Source: Vibrio algicola
GTDB lineage: Bacteria; Pseudomonadota; Gammaproteobacteria; Enterobacterales; Vibrionaceae
Assembly (NCBI RefSeq): GCF_009601765.2
Contig: NZ_CP045700.1
Coordinates: forward strand, 1-64,000
Direction: 5' to 3'
Length of the DNA: 64,000 nucleotides
The translations under genes and the position numbers were made by a program. How positions within the stretch are numbered: the stretch's first letter is position 1; the number at the start of each line of letters is the position of its first letter. The notes below the pieces were generated by a model. That model worked only from the letters and a program-made list of their open reading frames with translations, searched no databases and was not told the origin of the DNA. Positions 63,525 through 64,000 of this stretch are shown here, one piece after another.

Positions 63525-64000
63525 ATGAATTTTAATAAGGTAAAATTCAGTTTAATAACTTTTCTATTTCTAACTCATATAAAAACCTTGTATGCGGAGG
63601 ATTATTTTTACCCTGGAGCATTAGACATTTCAAATTCAGTAGACACTACCTTTTTTGTCAAAAATCAATACATTCCAGGGTTTTACGATCTTAATGTGTA
63701 TCTAAACGGAAAATTTCAACAAAAAAATAAAATAAAATTTATTGACAAAAATGGGGAGTTAAAACCGGAAATTTCAAAGTCATATCTATTAAATCAGGGT
63801 GTTAAGGAAAATAAAAAATTAAGCTTAATTTCAAGCGATGATGTTATTAACGACTTGAATGAATATTATAAACAAGCAAGCTTTTCATATGATATTAATA
63901 AAGGAAGGTTTGACATTACTATTCCACAGGTAAATTTAAACCGTCGACTAGATGATAAACGAGACCCTAAGTCTTGGGATAACGGTATCAATGCATTTCG
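63525..64000 (+). CDS. Outer-membrane usher (FimD/PapC family), N-terminal part
   Basis: The gene begins one base after the chaperone stop and runs beyond the window; 158 residues are visible. A signal peptide (LITFLFLTHIKTLYA) is followed by the usher N-terminal domain pattern: FYPGALDISNSVD in place of the usual FNxxFL start, then QYIPGFYDLNVYLNGKF, which matches the GxYxVDVYxNG motif that binds chaperone-pilin complexes. FDITIPQVNL resembles the LxIPQ motif that ends the domain. The barrel and plug lie outside. The gene is very AT-rich, as are the other genes of the operon. Confidence 0.85.
   Translation, partial: MNFNKVKFSLITFLFLTHIKTLYAEDYFYPGALDISNSVDTTFFVKNQYIPGFYDLNVYLNGKFQQKNKIKFIDKNGELKPEISKSYLLNQGVKENKKLSLISSDDVINDLNEYYKQASFSYDINKGRFDITIPQVNLNRRLDDKRDPKSWDNGINAF

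Noticed and set aside
1..64000. CRISPR array or tRNA/rRNA genes
   Set aside because: No regularly spaced direct repeats with unique spacers and no recognisable tRNA or rRNA sequence were found by eye.

Overview
The window looks like the replication-origin-proximal part of a secondary chromosome (chromosome II) of a Vibrionaceae bacterium. The evidence is a Vibrio-type parA2-parB2 pair at the left end, an exact copy of the RctB 12-mer iteron at 76-87, and six palindromes of the parS2 type (TTTACANTGTAAA): 438-452, 5104-5118, 5147-5161, 5190-5204, 10689-10703 and a weaker one at 19501. The rctB gene itself is not in the window and should lie just left of position 1. Most genes are typical Vibrio chromosome II housekeeping or accessory genes with moderate GC. 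The stretches 46.5-49.0 kb and 62-64 kb are clearly more AT-rich and look acquired.

Layout. 1-5.4 kb: origin-side regulatory DNA, parA2, parB2, tmcA (tRNA-Met acetylation) and a cluster of three parS2 sites. 5.4-10.7 kb: a 1401-residue formate dehydrogenase fused to FAD and Fe-S modules, then pdxH. 10.7-17.4 kb: proline catabolism, with an AraC regulator, a PutA lacking the usual DNA-binding and C-terminal lid domains, a separate gene for that C-terminal domain, and putP. 17.5-27.9 kb: a chromosomal Qnr-type pentapeptide protein, a decayed diguanylate cyclase, a YajD-like HNH protein, a ribosome hibernation factor, a phosphatase/lipid-kinase fusion, small transporters and regulators, an intact PAS-GGDEF cyclase and a CatB-like acetyltransferase. 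28-33.6 kb: the glycine cleavage system (gcvP, gcvH, an XRE-cupin regulator and gcvT) without a neighbouring glyA. 34-45 kb: a D-lactate dehydrogenase-like FAD/Fe-S protein, an NMT1-type ABC importer, small enzymes and a Lon-family protease.

44.9-51.7 kb is a disturbed region. It holds a 263-bp MITE with 24-bp perfect terminal repeats (including flanking TA), the longest copy of a composite dispersed repeat, a solitary IS200/IS605 tnpA, and a two-gene AT-rich cassette bracketed by two sites resembling XerC/XerD (dif-like) recombination sites. It also holds a secreted protein and three broken genes: a yoeB toxin remnant, a GST with an internal stop, and a FadL-like porin with two frameshifts. 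51.8-61.7 kb: a large AsmA/DUF748 protein and an anaerobic respiration block (napF-like, dmsD, dmsABC), followed by menB, which serves the menaquinone pathway that normally feeds DMSO reductase. 62-64 kb: the start of an AT-rich chaperone-usher fimbrial operon preceded by a 45-bp tandem direct repeat; the usher runs off the window.

The observations most worth following are the dif-like sites around the two-gene cassette (46742-48212), the inverted pair of RctB-type 12-mers 10 kb from the origin (10783-10816), the split PutA, and the composite dispersed repeat, whose copy B lacks an ERIC-like palindrome and so resembles an empty insertion site.
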